Shown: positions 1 through 9,413, numbered from the stretch's first letter. The stretch is 51,394 bases of DNA from JAGMXM01 sp964458325 (GCA_964458325.1 CAYWIM010000026.1:1-51394), one strand, 5' to 3'. Notes: generated by a model from the letters alone, not told the origin. Numbers and translations are program-made.

Positions 1-3000
1 ACCTGGCCAAAATCCCCGCCGGCGTGCGCACCGATTATTATCAGGGCAAATACTATTTCCCGAACCTCCCGCCGCATCTGTGCCGGCGGCTTTATTTCGA
101 GTCCACGCGGGGCGTCCACGGCAGCTTGGTCCTCCAAGGCGAGTTTGTCGAGGAAGCGCTCGGAGAAAGCTATCTTCTGCTGAACGTGCTGCGCGGATCC
201 GACCTGGCCGCGGCGAAGGATTTGTGTCCGGCGGGGGACGCCGACAAGTCCCGATGGGATTTATTGGTCGAGGCGCTGGCGACCGATGTGGAAACCTTCC
301 ATGAATCTCCCACGACGCCCGGCACCTATGAGCCCAACGAGGCATGGACCGTCACGGTCGGCGTCGAGGATCTGGTCGAGGTCGGCAGCGCGAACACCGC
401 CGTGGATTCGTACGCCCTGAGCGCCACGGGCCCCGGAAGCGGTTACGTGATCCTGGCCGAGTCAAGCGGCACGGCGTTCACTGAATCCGGCGATCCGGTT
501 TCCCTGCACGTATTTAAGGTGGGCGGGGATCTGGACACCGGCGAGCTGAAGGTGATCACCCCCGCCAACCCGCTGAGCGAGCAGGTCACCTTCCATCACA
601 CAGCGGATCTGGCGGGCCGGTTCGACGAGTTCGAGTATGAATGGAAGATCGCCAACCCGGTCGACGGCCAGCCGCCCGAGGCGGACGGCGAGATGACCCG
701 CTACCAGTCGCTGGCCACCGGCATCGACATGCCGCGCCGGACCATCGGCGGCGCCGGCATCCAGGCGCTGTGCGACAATTACGTCGTCATGCGCTACCGC
801 GCCAAGTCCACCGAGCATCCGCTCTGCAATCAATGGTCGGACTGGACCGATCCGAAGCTGGCCGAGGGCTGGATCAAGCGCGTGCTGGCGGGCATCAACC
901 CGTTCAACCAGCGGGCGACCGACCTCTTCAACAACCAGGTCAGCACCGACGTGAGCATGCTGACCCAGGCCGGCCATCGCTGGGAGGGCGACGTGGCGTT
1001 GAATATCGACAACATCAACGACTTCGGGCTGATCGAGATCTACGAGACTGTCCTCCGGCGCGGCCGGATGCTCAGCATCGAGTCCGGATACAACTACGGT
1101 CCGGCCAACGACGCGCTGCTGCTGGCGGCGGGCTACCTGAACGATCTCTACCGGCTGGTGGGCAACGAGGCGTACGCCGACGCCTCCAATCCCACCATCG
1201 GGATCGGCACCCAGAGCCAGACGTATGGGAGCGTCGCCACCGCCCTGTTCGCCTTCCAAGGACAGACGGACTCGCTGCTCGAGGAGGAGCTGGCGCTGCT
1301 GCGCGGGCGCGATGACTTCCTGCAGCCGGGCGTCGAGGTGGCGCCCGTCTACAACCGGCTGGTCTGGAACTACACGCGGGGGATCGACTCCGGCGAGGTC
1401 ATCTACGCCCTCAACTACAACATCCAGGAAAATCCCAACTTCGAGCCGGACGGCGTCATCAACGCCGCCGACGCCACCCACATGTTCCCGCAGGGTCATG
1501 GAGACGCTTACGGCCACTACCTCACCGCCCTCAAAGGGTATTACTCGCTGCTCATGAATTCCTATTTCGACTGGGTGCCCCGGATCGAGGCGGTCAACGT
1601 CCTCGGCCAGCCAGTGTCGGTCGACTACGAGGACGAACGCAAGTTCGCCTCGTCCGCCGCGGCATTCGCGCGCACGGGGCGGCAGGTGTTCGATCTGACC
1701 TGGCGCAAGGATTATCAGCCCGTGCAAGCCGTTGGTTGGGACCACTTCAACGCCACTCGAGTCAACTCGCAGCGGACGTTCGTCTCGGGAGGAACCAACC
1801 AGAACTCCGTCCGTTATTGGGGGTTGGATCATTGGGCCTGCCGTGTGGGCCAGGGCAATTATCTGAACTGGGTGGCCGGCAACGCCATCCTGCCGGACGT
1901 GGACCCCAATCCGTCGCACGAGGGCATCCAGAAAATCGATCGGACGACCGTTCCCGAGCTGCAGGAGCTGGCCACGGCGTCGGACTCGCTACAAACCGCG
2001 ATGGACACCGCCGAGGGCGGCCTGAGCCCGCTGGGCATCCCCGAGGGCGGCATCGCCTTTGACATCAACCCCTCGGCCGTCGTCGGCGCCGAGAATGGAA
2101 CCCATTTCGAGCAAATCTATCAGCGTGCAAAAGTGGCGTTGAACAACGCCGTCGCCGCGTTCGACGACGCGAAGGATGTGAGCCAGTTGATGCGATCGGA
2201 GCAGGACTCGCTGACCGCGTTCCAGGCGAGCGTCACCCTGCAGGAGCTGGCGTTCCGGAACGCGTTGATCGAGCTCTACGGCACGCCGTATCCGGACGAC
2301 ATGGGTCCCGGCAAGCTCTATCCGCAAAGCTATGTGGGGCCGGACATCATCCACTACGTGTATGTCGAGACGCCCGAGTATCCGTTTCCCGAGCTGTGGA
2401 GCTTCACCACCGAGGCCGCCGAGTTCCGCATCGATGTGCAGGATCTTCCCAGCGACTGGGCAACCCTGCTCTATCAGAACTTCCAGGCCGATAATGACGA
2501 CGAGAACGGCGACATCGAGCTCTGGCTCCATCCGTCGATGGATGATGACGGATACGAGCGGCGCACGGAAGGCGAGGATTATATCACGTTCACGCTCGGC
2601 CCGACCGGCTACATCGAGAAACCCGGCGATTGGACCAGCCGGCGCGCCTCGCCGGGCAAGATCCAACAGGCCATCTCGGAGCAGCTCATGGCTCACACCC
2701 GGCTGCGCCAGGCCTTGAATGATTCGGTCGGCGCCAAGAACGACTTGGACAAGGCGATCAAATATTTCGATTCCTACGTCGAGTACATCGACAAGAAGTA
2801 CAAGATCGAGGGAGGGCTCCTGGGGCTCGAGGAGACCGTGCAGTGGGCCAACTTCGCTCTCGAGGTGTATGAGAAATACAAGGACTCGATCAAGGAGGAC
2901 ATCGAGGACGGGACCCAAGTGACCACGGAACTGCTTCCGCGCATGATGATCGTGGGCGTGGCCAGCGGCGGCGACTTGACGTCGGCCGGCCGGAGCGCCG

Positions 3001-4535
3001 TCAAGGCGGCCGGTTTTACGTTGAAAAAGGCGCTCGAAACTGCCGCGTTCGTGCGGTTCACGGTGGTGAAGGCGCTCGAGGCGCTGGCCAACACATCGAA
3101 GCGATGGGTCCAGTATCGCGACATCCAGGGTTTGGACTGGGAGAACGAGCTGAACGAGAAGATCCTGGCCCTGGGCAACCAGCTCTCCGCGAACCAGGGA
3201 CACCTCTGGACGATCAACGAGCGGTTGCGGCAGCTTGACGACGCCGAGCGAAAGGTGCGGGCCCTGATCGCCGAAGGCGACCGCATCCAGGAGGAACGCC
3301 TGATCTTCCGGCAGCAGGCCGCCGTTGTCATCCAGGGCTACCGCACCCGCGACGCCGCCTTCCGTCTGTTCCGCAACGAGAAGCTCGAACGCTACAAGAC
3401 GCTCTTCGACCTGGCGGCCCGCTACTCCCTTCTCGCGGCCAATGCCTACGACTACGAGACCGGCCTGCTCAACACCGCTGCCGGACGCGAGTTCGTCCGC
3501 CGCATCGTCAATGCCCGCGCCCTGGGGATTGTCCGCAACGGCGAGCCCCAATATGCCGGCAGCACCACCGGCGATCCGGGTCTGTCGAGCGTGCTGGCCG
3601 AGATGAAAGCCGATTGGGATGTGCTCCGGGGCCGCCTCGGATTCAACAATCCGGACGCCTACGGGACCACTTTCTCCCTCCGCACCGAGGCATTCCGGAT
3701 TCTCCCCGCCGCCGACGGGGATGCGAACTGGAAAGACATGCTCCACGCCGCGCGCGTCCGAAACATCCTCGAGGACGAGGACGTGCGGCAGCGTTGCATG
3801 CAGATCGACGCCGGAGACGGCCTGCCCGTGCCGGGCATTGTGCTGAAGTTCAGCACCACCGTTGCCGATGGCTACAATTTCTTCGGGCACGAACTGGCTG
3901 CGGGCGATCACACCTTCAGCCCGAGCTCCTTTGCGACCAAGATCTTCGCGGTGGGCGTGGGCTTGATCGGGTATCGCGGCATGGACAATCCCTCGGCCAA
4001 CATCGGTGCGGTCAGCAGCGCCGGGGCGACGTCGCCCAGCGATCCGAGCCTGTGGTTCCTCGATGCGCTGGCGCTGTCCGCCACGCCGTATGTTTTTCTG
4101 ATCCCGGTGGGAGTGGACTCGATGCGCAGCCCGCCCCTGGGGGATGCGAGCGCGATTCGGACATGGGCCGTGGATGATCTGGCGATCCCGATGCCGTTCA
4201 ACATCGGACAGTCGGGTTTCTCGAGCCGCGCGCTGTGGCAGTCGAGCGACTCGCTGACCGAACCCCTGTTCGCCATCCGCAAGCACCAAGCATTTCGGCC
4301 CGTCTCGACCGCGGCCTGCTTCAGCCCTGCCCTCTATACGGGAATCGGCACCTTGCAGCGCTCCCAATACACCAACAACCGGCTCGTCGGCCGCTCGGTA
4401 TGGAACAGCCAGTGGAAGCTGGTCATCCCCGGCAAAACGCTGCTCAAAGATCCCGGCGAAGGGCTGGACCGGTTCATCCAAACCGTGACCGACGTGAAAC
4501 TGCACTTCGTCACTTACTCCTATGCGGGGAACTAG
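1..4535 (+). CDS. Giant secreted/surface protein, Tc toxin A-like C-terminal region (5' partial)
   Basis: The frame is open back to the first base, so the gene starts before the window; at least 1510 residues remain. Numbered from the GTG at 24: a beta-rich N-terminal part, a central segment with the motif FPQGHGDAYGHYLTALKGYY near residue 490, a long charged helical region that looks coiled-coil (about 870-1150), then a beta-rich tail ending in TVTDVKLHF near 1490. A late helical hairpin region followed by a beta tail ending in a D-V-x-L-H-hydrophobic motif recalls the C-terminal, TcB-binding part of insecticidal Tc toxin A subunits. That resemblance is remembered pattern matching, not an alignment. 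The next gene starts 18 bases downstream, so it probably heads an operon of secreted proteins. It could equally be an unrelated giant adhesin. The reading frame is certain, the function is not. Confidence 0.75.
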   Translation, partial: LAKIPAGVRTDYYQGKYYFPNLPPHLCRRLYFESTRGVHGSLVLQGEFVEEALGESYLLLNVLRGSDLAAAKDLCPAGDADKSRWDLLVEALATDVETFHESPTTPGTYEPNEAWTVTVGVEDLVEVGSANTAVDSYALSATGPGSGYVILAESSGTAFTESGDPVSLHVFKVGGDLDTGELKVITPANPLSEQVTFHHTADLAGRFDEFEYEWKIANPVDGQPPEADGEMTRYQSLATGIDMPRRTIGGAGIQALCDNYVVMRYRAKSTEHPLCNQWSDWTDPKLAEGWIKRVLAGINPFNQRATDLFNNQVSTDVSMLTQAGHRWEGDVALNIDNINDFGLIEIYETVLRRGRMLSIESGYNYGPANDALLLAAGYLNDLYRLVGNEAYADASNPTIGIGTQSQTYGSVATALFAFQGQTDSLLEEELALLRGRDDFLQPGVEVAPVYNRLVWNYTRGIDSGEVIYALNYNIQENPNFEPDGVINAADATHMFPQGHGDAYGHYLTALKGYYSLLMNSYFDWVPRIEAVNVLGQPVSVDYEDERKFASSAAAFARTGRQVFDLTWRKDYQPVQAVGWDHFNATRVNSQRTFVSGGTNQNSVRYWGLDHWACRVGQGNYLNWVAGNAILPDVDPNPSHEGIQKIDRTTVPELQELATASDSLQTAMDTAEGGLSPLGIPEGGIAFDINPSAVVGAENGTHFEQIYQRAKVALNNAVAAFDDAKDVSQLMRSEQDSLTAFQASVTLQELAFRNALIELYGTPYPDDMGPGKLYPQSYVGPDIIHYVYVETPEYPFPELWSFTTEAAEFRIDVQDLPSDWATLLYQNFQADNDDENGDIELWLHPSMDDDGYERRTEGEDYITFTLGPTGYIEKPGDWTSRRASPGKIQQAISEQLMAHTRLRQALNDSVGAKNDLDKAIKYFDSYVEYIDKKYKIEGGLLGLEETVQWANFALEVYEKYKDSIKEDIEDGTQVTTELLPRMMIVGVASGGDLTSAGRSAVKAAGFTLKKALETAAFVRFTVVKALEALANTSKRWVQYRDIQGLDWENELNEKILALGNQLSANQGHLWTINERLRQLDDAERKVRALIAEGDRIQEERLIFRQQAAVVIQGYRTRDAAFRLFRNEKLERYKTLFDLAARYSLLAANAYDYETGLLNTAAGREFVRRIVNARALGIVRNGEPQYAGSTTGDPGLSSVLAEMKADWDVLRGRLGFNNPDAYGTTFSLRTEAFRILPAADGDANWKDMLHAARVRNILEDEDVRQRCMQIDAGDGLPVPGIVLKFSTTVADGYNFFGHELAAGDHTFSPSSFATKIFAVGVGLIGYRGMDNPSANIGAVSSAGATSPSDPSLWFLDALALSATPYVFLIPVGVDSMRSPPLGDASAIRTWAVDDLAIPMPFNIGQSGFSSRALWQSSDSLTEPLFAIRKHQAFRPVSTAACFSPALYTGIGTLQRSQYTNNRLVGRSVWNSQWKLVIPGKTLLKDPGEGLDRFIQTVTDVKLHFVTYSYAGN

Positions 4536-4553
4536 CTCGCGATCTCAACCCAC

Positions 4554-5471
4554 ATGAAAACAGAAATGAATCTCCCGCGTTCGACGCTGATCCGACGGGA
4601 GGCTGGGCACTGGGAGCGCCGGATTTTGCGCCTGTTTCCCGACTGCTGGCGGATCATGATCGGCTGCTGGCTGTGCGGGATGGGGAGCGCGCTCGCCTTC
4701 CCGCCCGCGCCCCATCACACGATCTACGGCTCGGTACGCGACGAGATGGGCGATCCCATCCGCGGCGCCCAAGCCACCGTGGTTCTCGAGACCTTCACGG
4801 GAGTGCGGCTCGAAACGATGGTCTTCCGGCAGGTCGCCGATGGGGTCAACTATCGGTTGGCCGTGCCCATGGACGCCGGCCTGACGCCCGACAACTACCG
4901 GCCCGTGGCGTTGCGGCCCAATGTCTCGTTCCGAATGAAAGTCCTGATGGGCGGCGTTACCTACCTGCCCATCGAGGCCAAGGCCAACTACGCCAATCTT
5001 GGCAAGCCCGCCCAAAGCACGCGGCTGGACCTGACCCTGGGCGAGGACTCCGACGGAGACGGGCTGCCGGACGCCTGGGAACGCATGCTGCTGGATTCGC
5101 TGGGCGGCGAGCTTGGCCTCCCTGACATTCGTCCCGGCGACGACGCCGATGCCGACGGGTTGTCCAATTACCAGGAATACCTTGCTGGCACCTACGCCTT
5201 CGATCCCCAGGACGGCTTCCGATTGGACATCCTGGGCCTCAACGAGGGCCGTCCCGTCATCGAAATCATGGTCATCCGCGGACGCACGTACACGTTGCGG
5301 GGATCGGCGGACCTCGAGACCTGGGTGCCGATTCCGTTTCGAATTGCGGGCGGCAGCTTGATGGAGCAGCCGTTGACAAGCTATTCGGCGACCGATGTCC
5401 GCATTCTGCGCCTCGAAGCGGAATTGCCGGCCGGCGTCGCCATTCAGATGTTCAAGATGCAGGTGGAATGA
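4554..5471 (+). CDS. Secreted carboxypeptidase-regulatory-like/DxDxDG-repeat protein
   Basis: A 305-residue protein. A hydrophobic stretch ending GMGSALA near residue 48 looks like a signal peptide; M35 is an alternative start that would give a more compact signal. After it comes a short beta domain (about 55-130, IYGSVRDEMGDPIRGA) resembling carboxypeptidase-regulatory-like folds. Then come two calcium-type loops, DSDGDGLPDAWE and DDADADGLSNYQEYLAGT, the common thrombospondin-3-like pattern of exported Verrucomicrobia and Planctomycetes proteins. The C-terminal small beta module (YTLRGSADLETWVPI) recurs in other proteins of this window. It lies 18 bases after the giant protein gene and its stop codon overlaps an ATG at 5468. 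Probably an extracellular structural or ligand-binding partner; no catalytic motif is visible. Confidence 0.8.
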   Translation: MKTEMNLPRSTLIRREAGHWERRILRLFPDCWRIMIGCWLCGMGSALAFPPAPHHTIYGSVRDEMGDPIRGAQATVVLETFTGVRLETMVFRQVADGVNYRLAVPMDAGLTPDNYRPVALRPNVSFRMKVLMGGVTYLPIEAKANYANLGKPAQSTRLDLTLGEDSDGDGLPDAWERMLLDSLGGELGLPDIRPGDDADADGLSNYQEYLAGTYAFDPQDGFRLDILGLNEGRPVIEIMVIRGRTYTLRGSADLETWVPIPFRIAGGSLMEQPLTSYSATDVRILRLEAELPAGVAIQMFKMQVE

Positions 5472-5491
5472 CTTCCGGTCCGCCGGATCAG

Positions 5492-5520
5492 GCCTGCCTG
5501 CGCCGCCGCAGCGGGCAGGC
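5492..5520. repeat. Intercistronic GC-rich hairpin
   Basis: An imperfect palindrome with outer arms GCCTGCC and GGGCAGGC and an inner stem CTGCG-CCGC-CGCAG. It lies between the stop at 5471 and the likely start at 5651. The open frame running through it from 5468 is therefore probably non-coding 5' extension. It may be a processing or attenuation structure; no T-run follows. Confidence 0.5.
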
Positions 5521-5650
5521 CACACGCGGCGAGACTTGTGACACTATGCATCGAATGTTGGTCGAACAGCGCTTCTGGAACGATGGCGGGTGGGAGGGGC
5601 TGGCTCTCGAGCCGATCCTCGCGGATTGGGCCGCGGGCCATTCAACGCCC

Positions 5651-6511
5651 ATGCGTGTGTATGTTCTGATCGTGGTGTTGGGATTCGCCGCGCTCGGCGG
5701 GCCGGTGGTGAGCGCCGCCATTCAGCCGGCCTCAACCTCGCGATATGCTGAGGATCGTGCGGTCGAGGCTGGAGGAGGCGGCAGAGGGATCGGCGGACCG
5801 TATGCGGTGACGGACACGGTCGGGCAGCCGGTGGTCGGAGAGTCGAGTTCATCGAGCTGCGCGCTGGCGAATGGCTTCTGGAACCGGGTGATCATTGAGC
5901 CTCCCGGCGGTTGGGCGAACCGTCCGCCGACGACCCAGCCGTTTGTCATCTTTCGTCAGCCCGGCGCGTCGCTGCGCATTCGAATTGCCGACTTGGCCGC
6001 CTTCTGGAGCGATCCGGATGGGCATGCGGTGGAGTGGGTGGGCGCGGAGAGCGCCAGCACCAACGGCGTGACCATTTTCACAAGCGCCGCCTGCATCCTT
6101 TACGATCCGGGGATCGATCCTCAACGGAATGTGCGGGACGAGTTCGCCTATACACTCCGGGATGTGCCGCCAGCGTGCATGGCATCCGAGATGGCTGCTG
6201 GTATCATCGTTGTCCTCGTCGAAGGCGACAGCGGGCGCAGCTTCAATATCGTCAGTGCCCGCCTGGCGCCGGACGGCAACTCGACGATCACGTTCGCCGG
6301 CATTCCGGGTCAGAGTTATATCGTCCAGCGCACCCTCCTCCTTGATTCACCGATCGTCTGGACGACGCTGACCAACCATGTGGACGGAGGGACGCAGTTC
6401 CTGGCTGGGTCGAATGGTCTCTGGATCCATACCGATCTTGACTCGACAAATCACCCGACCCGCTTTTACCGATCTGCCGTGCCCATAACGCCCAAAGGAA
6501 TTAACCCTTGA
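5651..6511 (+). CDS. Secreted Ig/cadherin-like protein with C-terminal small beta module
   Basis: The frame is open from 5468 (ATGA overlap with the previous gene). I place the start at 5651 because a clean signal peptide begins there (MRVYVLIVVLGFAALGGP, ending VVSAA) and the sequence before it contains a hairpin. The mature protein has a low-complexity glycine/serine stretch, a segment FWSDPDGHAVEWV that resembles an Ig-like or cadherin-like repeat, and a C-terminal module, ITFAGIPGQSYIVQ, found at the ends of many exported Verrucomicrobia proteins. No catalytic residues are evident. The stop codon overlaps a TTG that opens the next frame. Likely co-exported with its neighbours. Function unknown. 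Confidence 0.7.
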   Translation: MRVYVLIVVLGFAALGGPVVSAAIQPASTSRYAEDRAVEAGGGGRGIGGPYAVTDTVGQPVVGESSSSSCALANGFWNRVIIEPPGGWANRPPTTQPFVIFRQPGASLRIRIADLAAFWSDPDGHAVEWVGAESASTNGVTIFTSAACILYDPGIDPQRNVRDEFAYTLRDVPPACMASEMAAGIIVVLVEGDSGRSFNIVSARLAPDGNSTITFAGIPGQSYIVQRTLLLDSPIVWTTLTNHVDGGTQFLAGSNGLWIHTDLDSTNHPTRFYRSAVPITPKGINP

Positions 6512-6544
6512 AACGGGAATTTATGTTTCTTTCCATGCACATCC

Positions 6545-6575
6545 CCCTCTCCCTCGCGGACCGTGGGCGAGAGGG
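6545..6575. repeat. Dispersed CCCTCTC/GAGAGGG palindrome, copy 1
   Basis: Arms CCCTCTC (6545-6551) and GAGAGGG (6569-6575) flank a GCGGACCG-containing loop. A related element sits at 12425-12472. Short palindromes of this kind are scattered between genes in many GC-rich bacteria. It lies upstream of the probable start at 6718, which argues that the open frame extending through it is not translated. Confidence 0.6.
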
Positions 6576-6717
6576 AACGAAGAGTTTGCGTTCGATGGTT
6601 CAGAGGCTCAAGCCCCGAGCCTTGGATTGGGAGAATCCCTCCCGGCGCACAAATGAAGATCGATCGTTCGCAGCCGCGGCGAATCCGTGCGCTCGAGCGT
6701 TTCGGGCCGGCGGGCGC

Positions 6718-7419
6718 ATGCTCCTGGCTATCCTGCTGGTGCTCATTCTCGGCGGTTCGGCTCAAGGGGTGATGGTGGTCTATACGCTCGAGTTTGACAG
6801 CGGTTTCGCCAATGGCGGAGTTGTCCCGGACGGCAATCTGAACGGATGGGCTGATGCGCGGGTGCTGAAGGGGTTGACGGAGAACGTGATCGCCGATGTG
6901 AACGTGCGGCTCGATCTTGCGGGCGGTTGGAACGGCGATCTTTACGCCTATCTGACGCATGACACCGGGTTTGCGGTCCTGCTGAATCGCGTAGGCCGAA
7001 GCGCCAGCCAGCCGATGGGTTACGGGGATGCGGGATTTGGGCCGGCGGCTCAGGGAGTGTCGTTCACCCTCGATGATCAGGCGGACCACAATGTCCACGT
7101 CTATCAAGAGTCCGGTTACGCGCTCAACGACCAAGGCCAGTTGGAAGGCTCGTGGCAACCCGACGGACGCGAGATCGATCCGCGGTCCAAAGGATCAGCA
7201 TTCGACACGGCGATGTCGATTTCGGGTTTCGATGGATTTATCGGAATGGACATGAACGGCATGTGGACGTTGTATCTGGCGGATGTTGTGGCGGGGGGTG
7301 ATGCTTCGGTGATTCGCTCCTGGGAGCTCGAGGTCACCGCCATCCCGGAGCTCAACCTGCTGGCGCCAGGGCTGTTGACCTTGCTTTATGCAATGGTTCG
7401 GCGGGGGCGCCGCCGCTAG
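6718..7419 (+). CDS. Exported P-domain (proprotein-convertase P-like) protein with PEP-CTERM-like tail
   Basis: The frame is open from a TTG at 6508. The start at 6718 is preferred because a signal peptide begins there (MLLAILLVLILGGSAQG) and a palindromic repeat occupies the upstream stretch. The 233-residue product matches the P/Homo B jelly-roll pattern: DVNVRLDLAGGWNGDLYAYL early, and GMWTLYLADVVAGGDAS followed by SWELEV near the end. The C-terminus is PELNLLAPGLLTLL followed by basic residues. That is the shape of a PEP-CTERM sorting signal (short motif, membrane helix, arginine cluster), but with PEL in place of PEP. No protease domain is attached, so it is probably a binding or structural surface protein. 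An exosortase-like sorting route is inference. Confidence 0.7.
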   Translation: MLLAILLVLILGGSAQGVMVVYTLEFDSGFANGGVVPDGNLNGWADARVLKGLTENVIADVNVRLDLAGGWNGDLYAYLTHDTGFAVLLNRVGRSASQPMGYGDAGFGPAAQGVSFTLDDQADHNVHVYQESGYALNDQGQLEGSWQPDGREIDPRSKGSAFDTAMSISGFDGFIGMDMNGMWTLYLADVVAGGDASVIRSWELEVTAIPELNLLAPGLLTLLYAMVRRGRRR

Positions 7420-7769
7420 CCGACGTCGCGATGGACATCATTGGGCGGCGGGTCCAGAAGTACGTGCTTCAGCGGGACGTCCAGAGATAGGTGCTTCGGG
7501 CGCGGAGGGGTCCGAGACAGGAGATGGCACCGGGGGGGAGTGCCGTTTCGCGGTCGTCCCGCGCGCGCTTTTCGCAAGGCAGCAGGCTGAGCATGTCGTT
7601 CAGGTCGCGATCTCCCAACATCTTGGGTGGGGAATCGGCTTGGCCGCAGGCGGCCACGTCGTGCACGAACCGGTCGACCAGTCTGAAGCCGAATTCCTTA
7701 AGGGCGCGCTATCCCCAGCACGCCGGTCGATCGTTCTGAGCCGCCGGCTGCGTTGGCGGGTTTGGCGGA
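7420..7769. other. Gap between convergent genes, with a possible decayed coding fragment
   Basis: 350 bases separate the P-domain gene from the 3' end of hcp. On the minus strand an open stretch of roughly 75 codons (about 7711 down to 7469) reads ALKEFGFRLVDRFVHDVAAC and then a charged tail. It begins right after a TAG stop and has no convincing start or ribosome binding site. It looks like a remnant of a longer gene, but I cannot name the family. I see no clear terminator. Confidence 0.3.
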
Positions 7770-9413
7770 CTACTTGAGAATGGCAGCCAGGTCCTTTTCG
7801 GGCGTCGTGATGGGCATCAGATTGAACTTCTCCACCAGGACGCGCAGCACGTTCGGGGTGACGAACGCCGGCAGCGTGGGGCCGATCCGGATGTTGCGGA
7901 TGCCCAGATACAGGAGCGTCAGGAGAATCACGACGGCCTTCTGTTCATACCACGAGAGGACCATGGAGAGCGGCAGGTCGTTGACGCCGCACTGAAAGAC
8001 CTTGGAGAGTGCGACCGCGATTTGAATGGCCGAGTAGGCGTCGTTGCACTGACCGACATCGAGCAGACGCGGGATGCCGCCGATCGTGCCGAAATCGAGC
8101 TTGTTGAACCTGTATTTGCCGCAGGCCAGGGTCAGGATCACGCAGTCCGACGGGACCGACTCGGCCAGTTCGGTGTAGTAGTCGCGGCCCGAACGCGCTC
8201 CATCGCAGCCGCCGATCAGGAAGAAATGGCGGATGGCGCCGGACTTGACTGCCTCGATGACCTTGTCGGCAACGCTCAGGACTGCCTGATGGCCAAAACC
8301 AACCAGAATGGTCTGGTCGGGGCCGTCTTCGTCGAATCCGGGCGCCTTAAGGGCGGCATCGATGACCGGTTTGAAATTGCGGTCCGCGATGTGGTGGACG
8401 CCGGGCCAGGCGACCAGGCCGGAGGTGAAGATCCGGTCCTTGTAGGTTGGCCTCGGTTTCTGAATGCAATTGGTCGTCATCAAAATGGCGCCGGGGAACA
8501 CGTCGAATTCGTCGGCCTGATCCTGCCATGCGCCGCCGTAGTTGCCGGCGAGGTGCGGATAGGCCTTGAGTTTCGGGTAGCCGTGGGCGGGGAGCATCTC
8601 GCCGTGGGTGTAGACATGGATGCCAGTGCCGGCGGTCTGCTCGAGGAGTTCTTCGAGGTCCTTGAGGTCGTGCCCGGAAACGAGGATGGCCTTTCCGCGG
8701 ACGGGATGGATGCGGACGGGGGTGGGGGTCGGGTGCCCGTAGGCGCCGGTGTTGGCGGCATCGAGCAGCTCCATGATCTTGAGGTTGACCTCGCCGCAGC
8801 GCAAGTTCATCCCGAGCAAGGCATCCACGGTTTGGTCCGCTCGTGTAAGAGAATCGAGCGCTTCATGGAAGAAAGCGAAAACCGCGTCGGATTCCTGGCC
8901 AAGGATCAGCGCGTGGTCCGCGTATGCGGCGGCGCCTTTGAGGCCATAGGTTAGCAGCTCCATGAGGCCGGAGATGTCCTCGCCGCGCTGCTCGCGGCGG
9001 TGTGGAATCGATACCAAGTCGCACTGGCCGAGAAGCCCATCGTAAGTGGGGGCGGGGGTCCAGGTGGCGGGGCCCGAGAGGCTTTCGGGCGCCTGGCCGG
9101 CTTTGCGGCATGCGGACTCATACAGGCTGCGCGCCTGATCCCGGATCCGCACCCCGTCTCGAATCCGCTGGGCGACGCGCTGGGGATCGAAGTTGACGTT
9201 GGTCACCGTGGTGAACAGGGCCTCGATAACGAACAGATCGATCGATCGGTCGCGCGCGCCCAGGGTGCGGGCCCGATGCGCGTATTGGGAGATGCCCTGG
9301 GTGACGTAGAGCAGGAGATCCTGGAGATTGGCGGTCGCTTCATCCTTGCCGCAGACCGAGGTGACGGTGCAGCCCTTGCCCTTCGAAGTTTGCTCGCACT
9401 GATAACAAAACAT
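7770..9413 (-). CDS. hcp: Hybrid cluster protein (hydroxylamine reductase / NO reductase), class I
   Basis: A 547-residue protein, the normal Hcp length. The start at 9413 gives MFCYQCEQT, as in known Hcp proteins. C3, C6, C15 and C21 form the Cx2Cx8Cx5C pattern of class I enzymes, which carry a [4Fe-4S] cluster; class II enzymes have a longer spacing. Hybrid-cluster ligands are visible: His in AYGHPTP, Glu in SGHDLKDLEELL, and Cys in TTNCIQKP, IGGCDGA, TLACGKYRF and VGQCNDAYS. A YEQKAVV segment carries the last Glu and Lys. Family knowledge: Hcp reduces hydroxylamine and nitric oxide, protects against nitrosative stress in anaerobes and is usually under a CRP/FNR-type regulator. No hcr reductase gene is adjacent. 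The upstream palindrome at 9534-9547 fits that control. Confidence 0.97.
   Translation of the reverse strand: MFCYQCEQTSKGKGCTVTSVCGKDEATANLQDLLLYVTQGISQYAHRARTLGARDRSIDLFVIEALFTTVTNVNFDPQRVAQRIRDGVRIRDQARSLYESACRKAGQAPESLSGPATWTPAPTYDGLLGQCDLVSIPHRREQRGEDISGLMELLTYGLKGAAAYADHALILGQESDAVFAFFHEALDSLTRADQTVDALLGMNLRCGEVNLKIMELLDAANTGAYGHPTPTPVRIHPVRGKAILVSGHDLKDLEELLEQTAGTGIHVYTHGEMLPAHGYPKLKAYPHLAGNYGGAWQDQADEFDVFPGAILMTTNCIQKPRPTYKDRIFTSGLVAWPGVHHIADRNFKPVIDAALKAPGFDEDGPDQTILVGFGHQAVLSVADKVIEAVKSGAIRHFFLIGGCDGARSGRDYYTELAESVPSDCVILTLACGKYRFNKLDFGTIGGIPRLLDVGQCNDAYSAIQIAVALSKVFQCGVNDLPLSMVLSWYEQKAVVILLTLLYLGIRNIRIGPTLPAFVTPNVLRVLVEKFNLMPITTPEKDLAAILK

Noticed and set aside
462..1919. 485-codon minus-strand open frame
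   Set aside because: Shadow of the same giant gene with low-complexity composition and no start signal.
1989..4505. 838-codon open frame on the minus strand inside the giant protein gene
   Set aside because: Antisense shadow of a GC-rich gene; the product is His/Gly/Val-rich with no recognisable domain, while the plus strand gives a coherent protein.
8022..8954. 310-codon plus-strand open frame
   Set aside because: Antisense to hcp.
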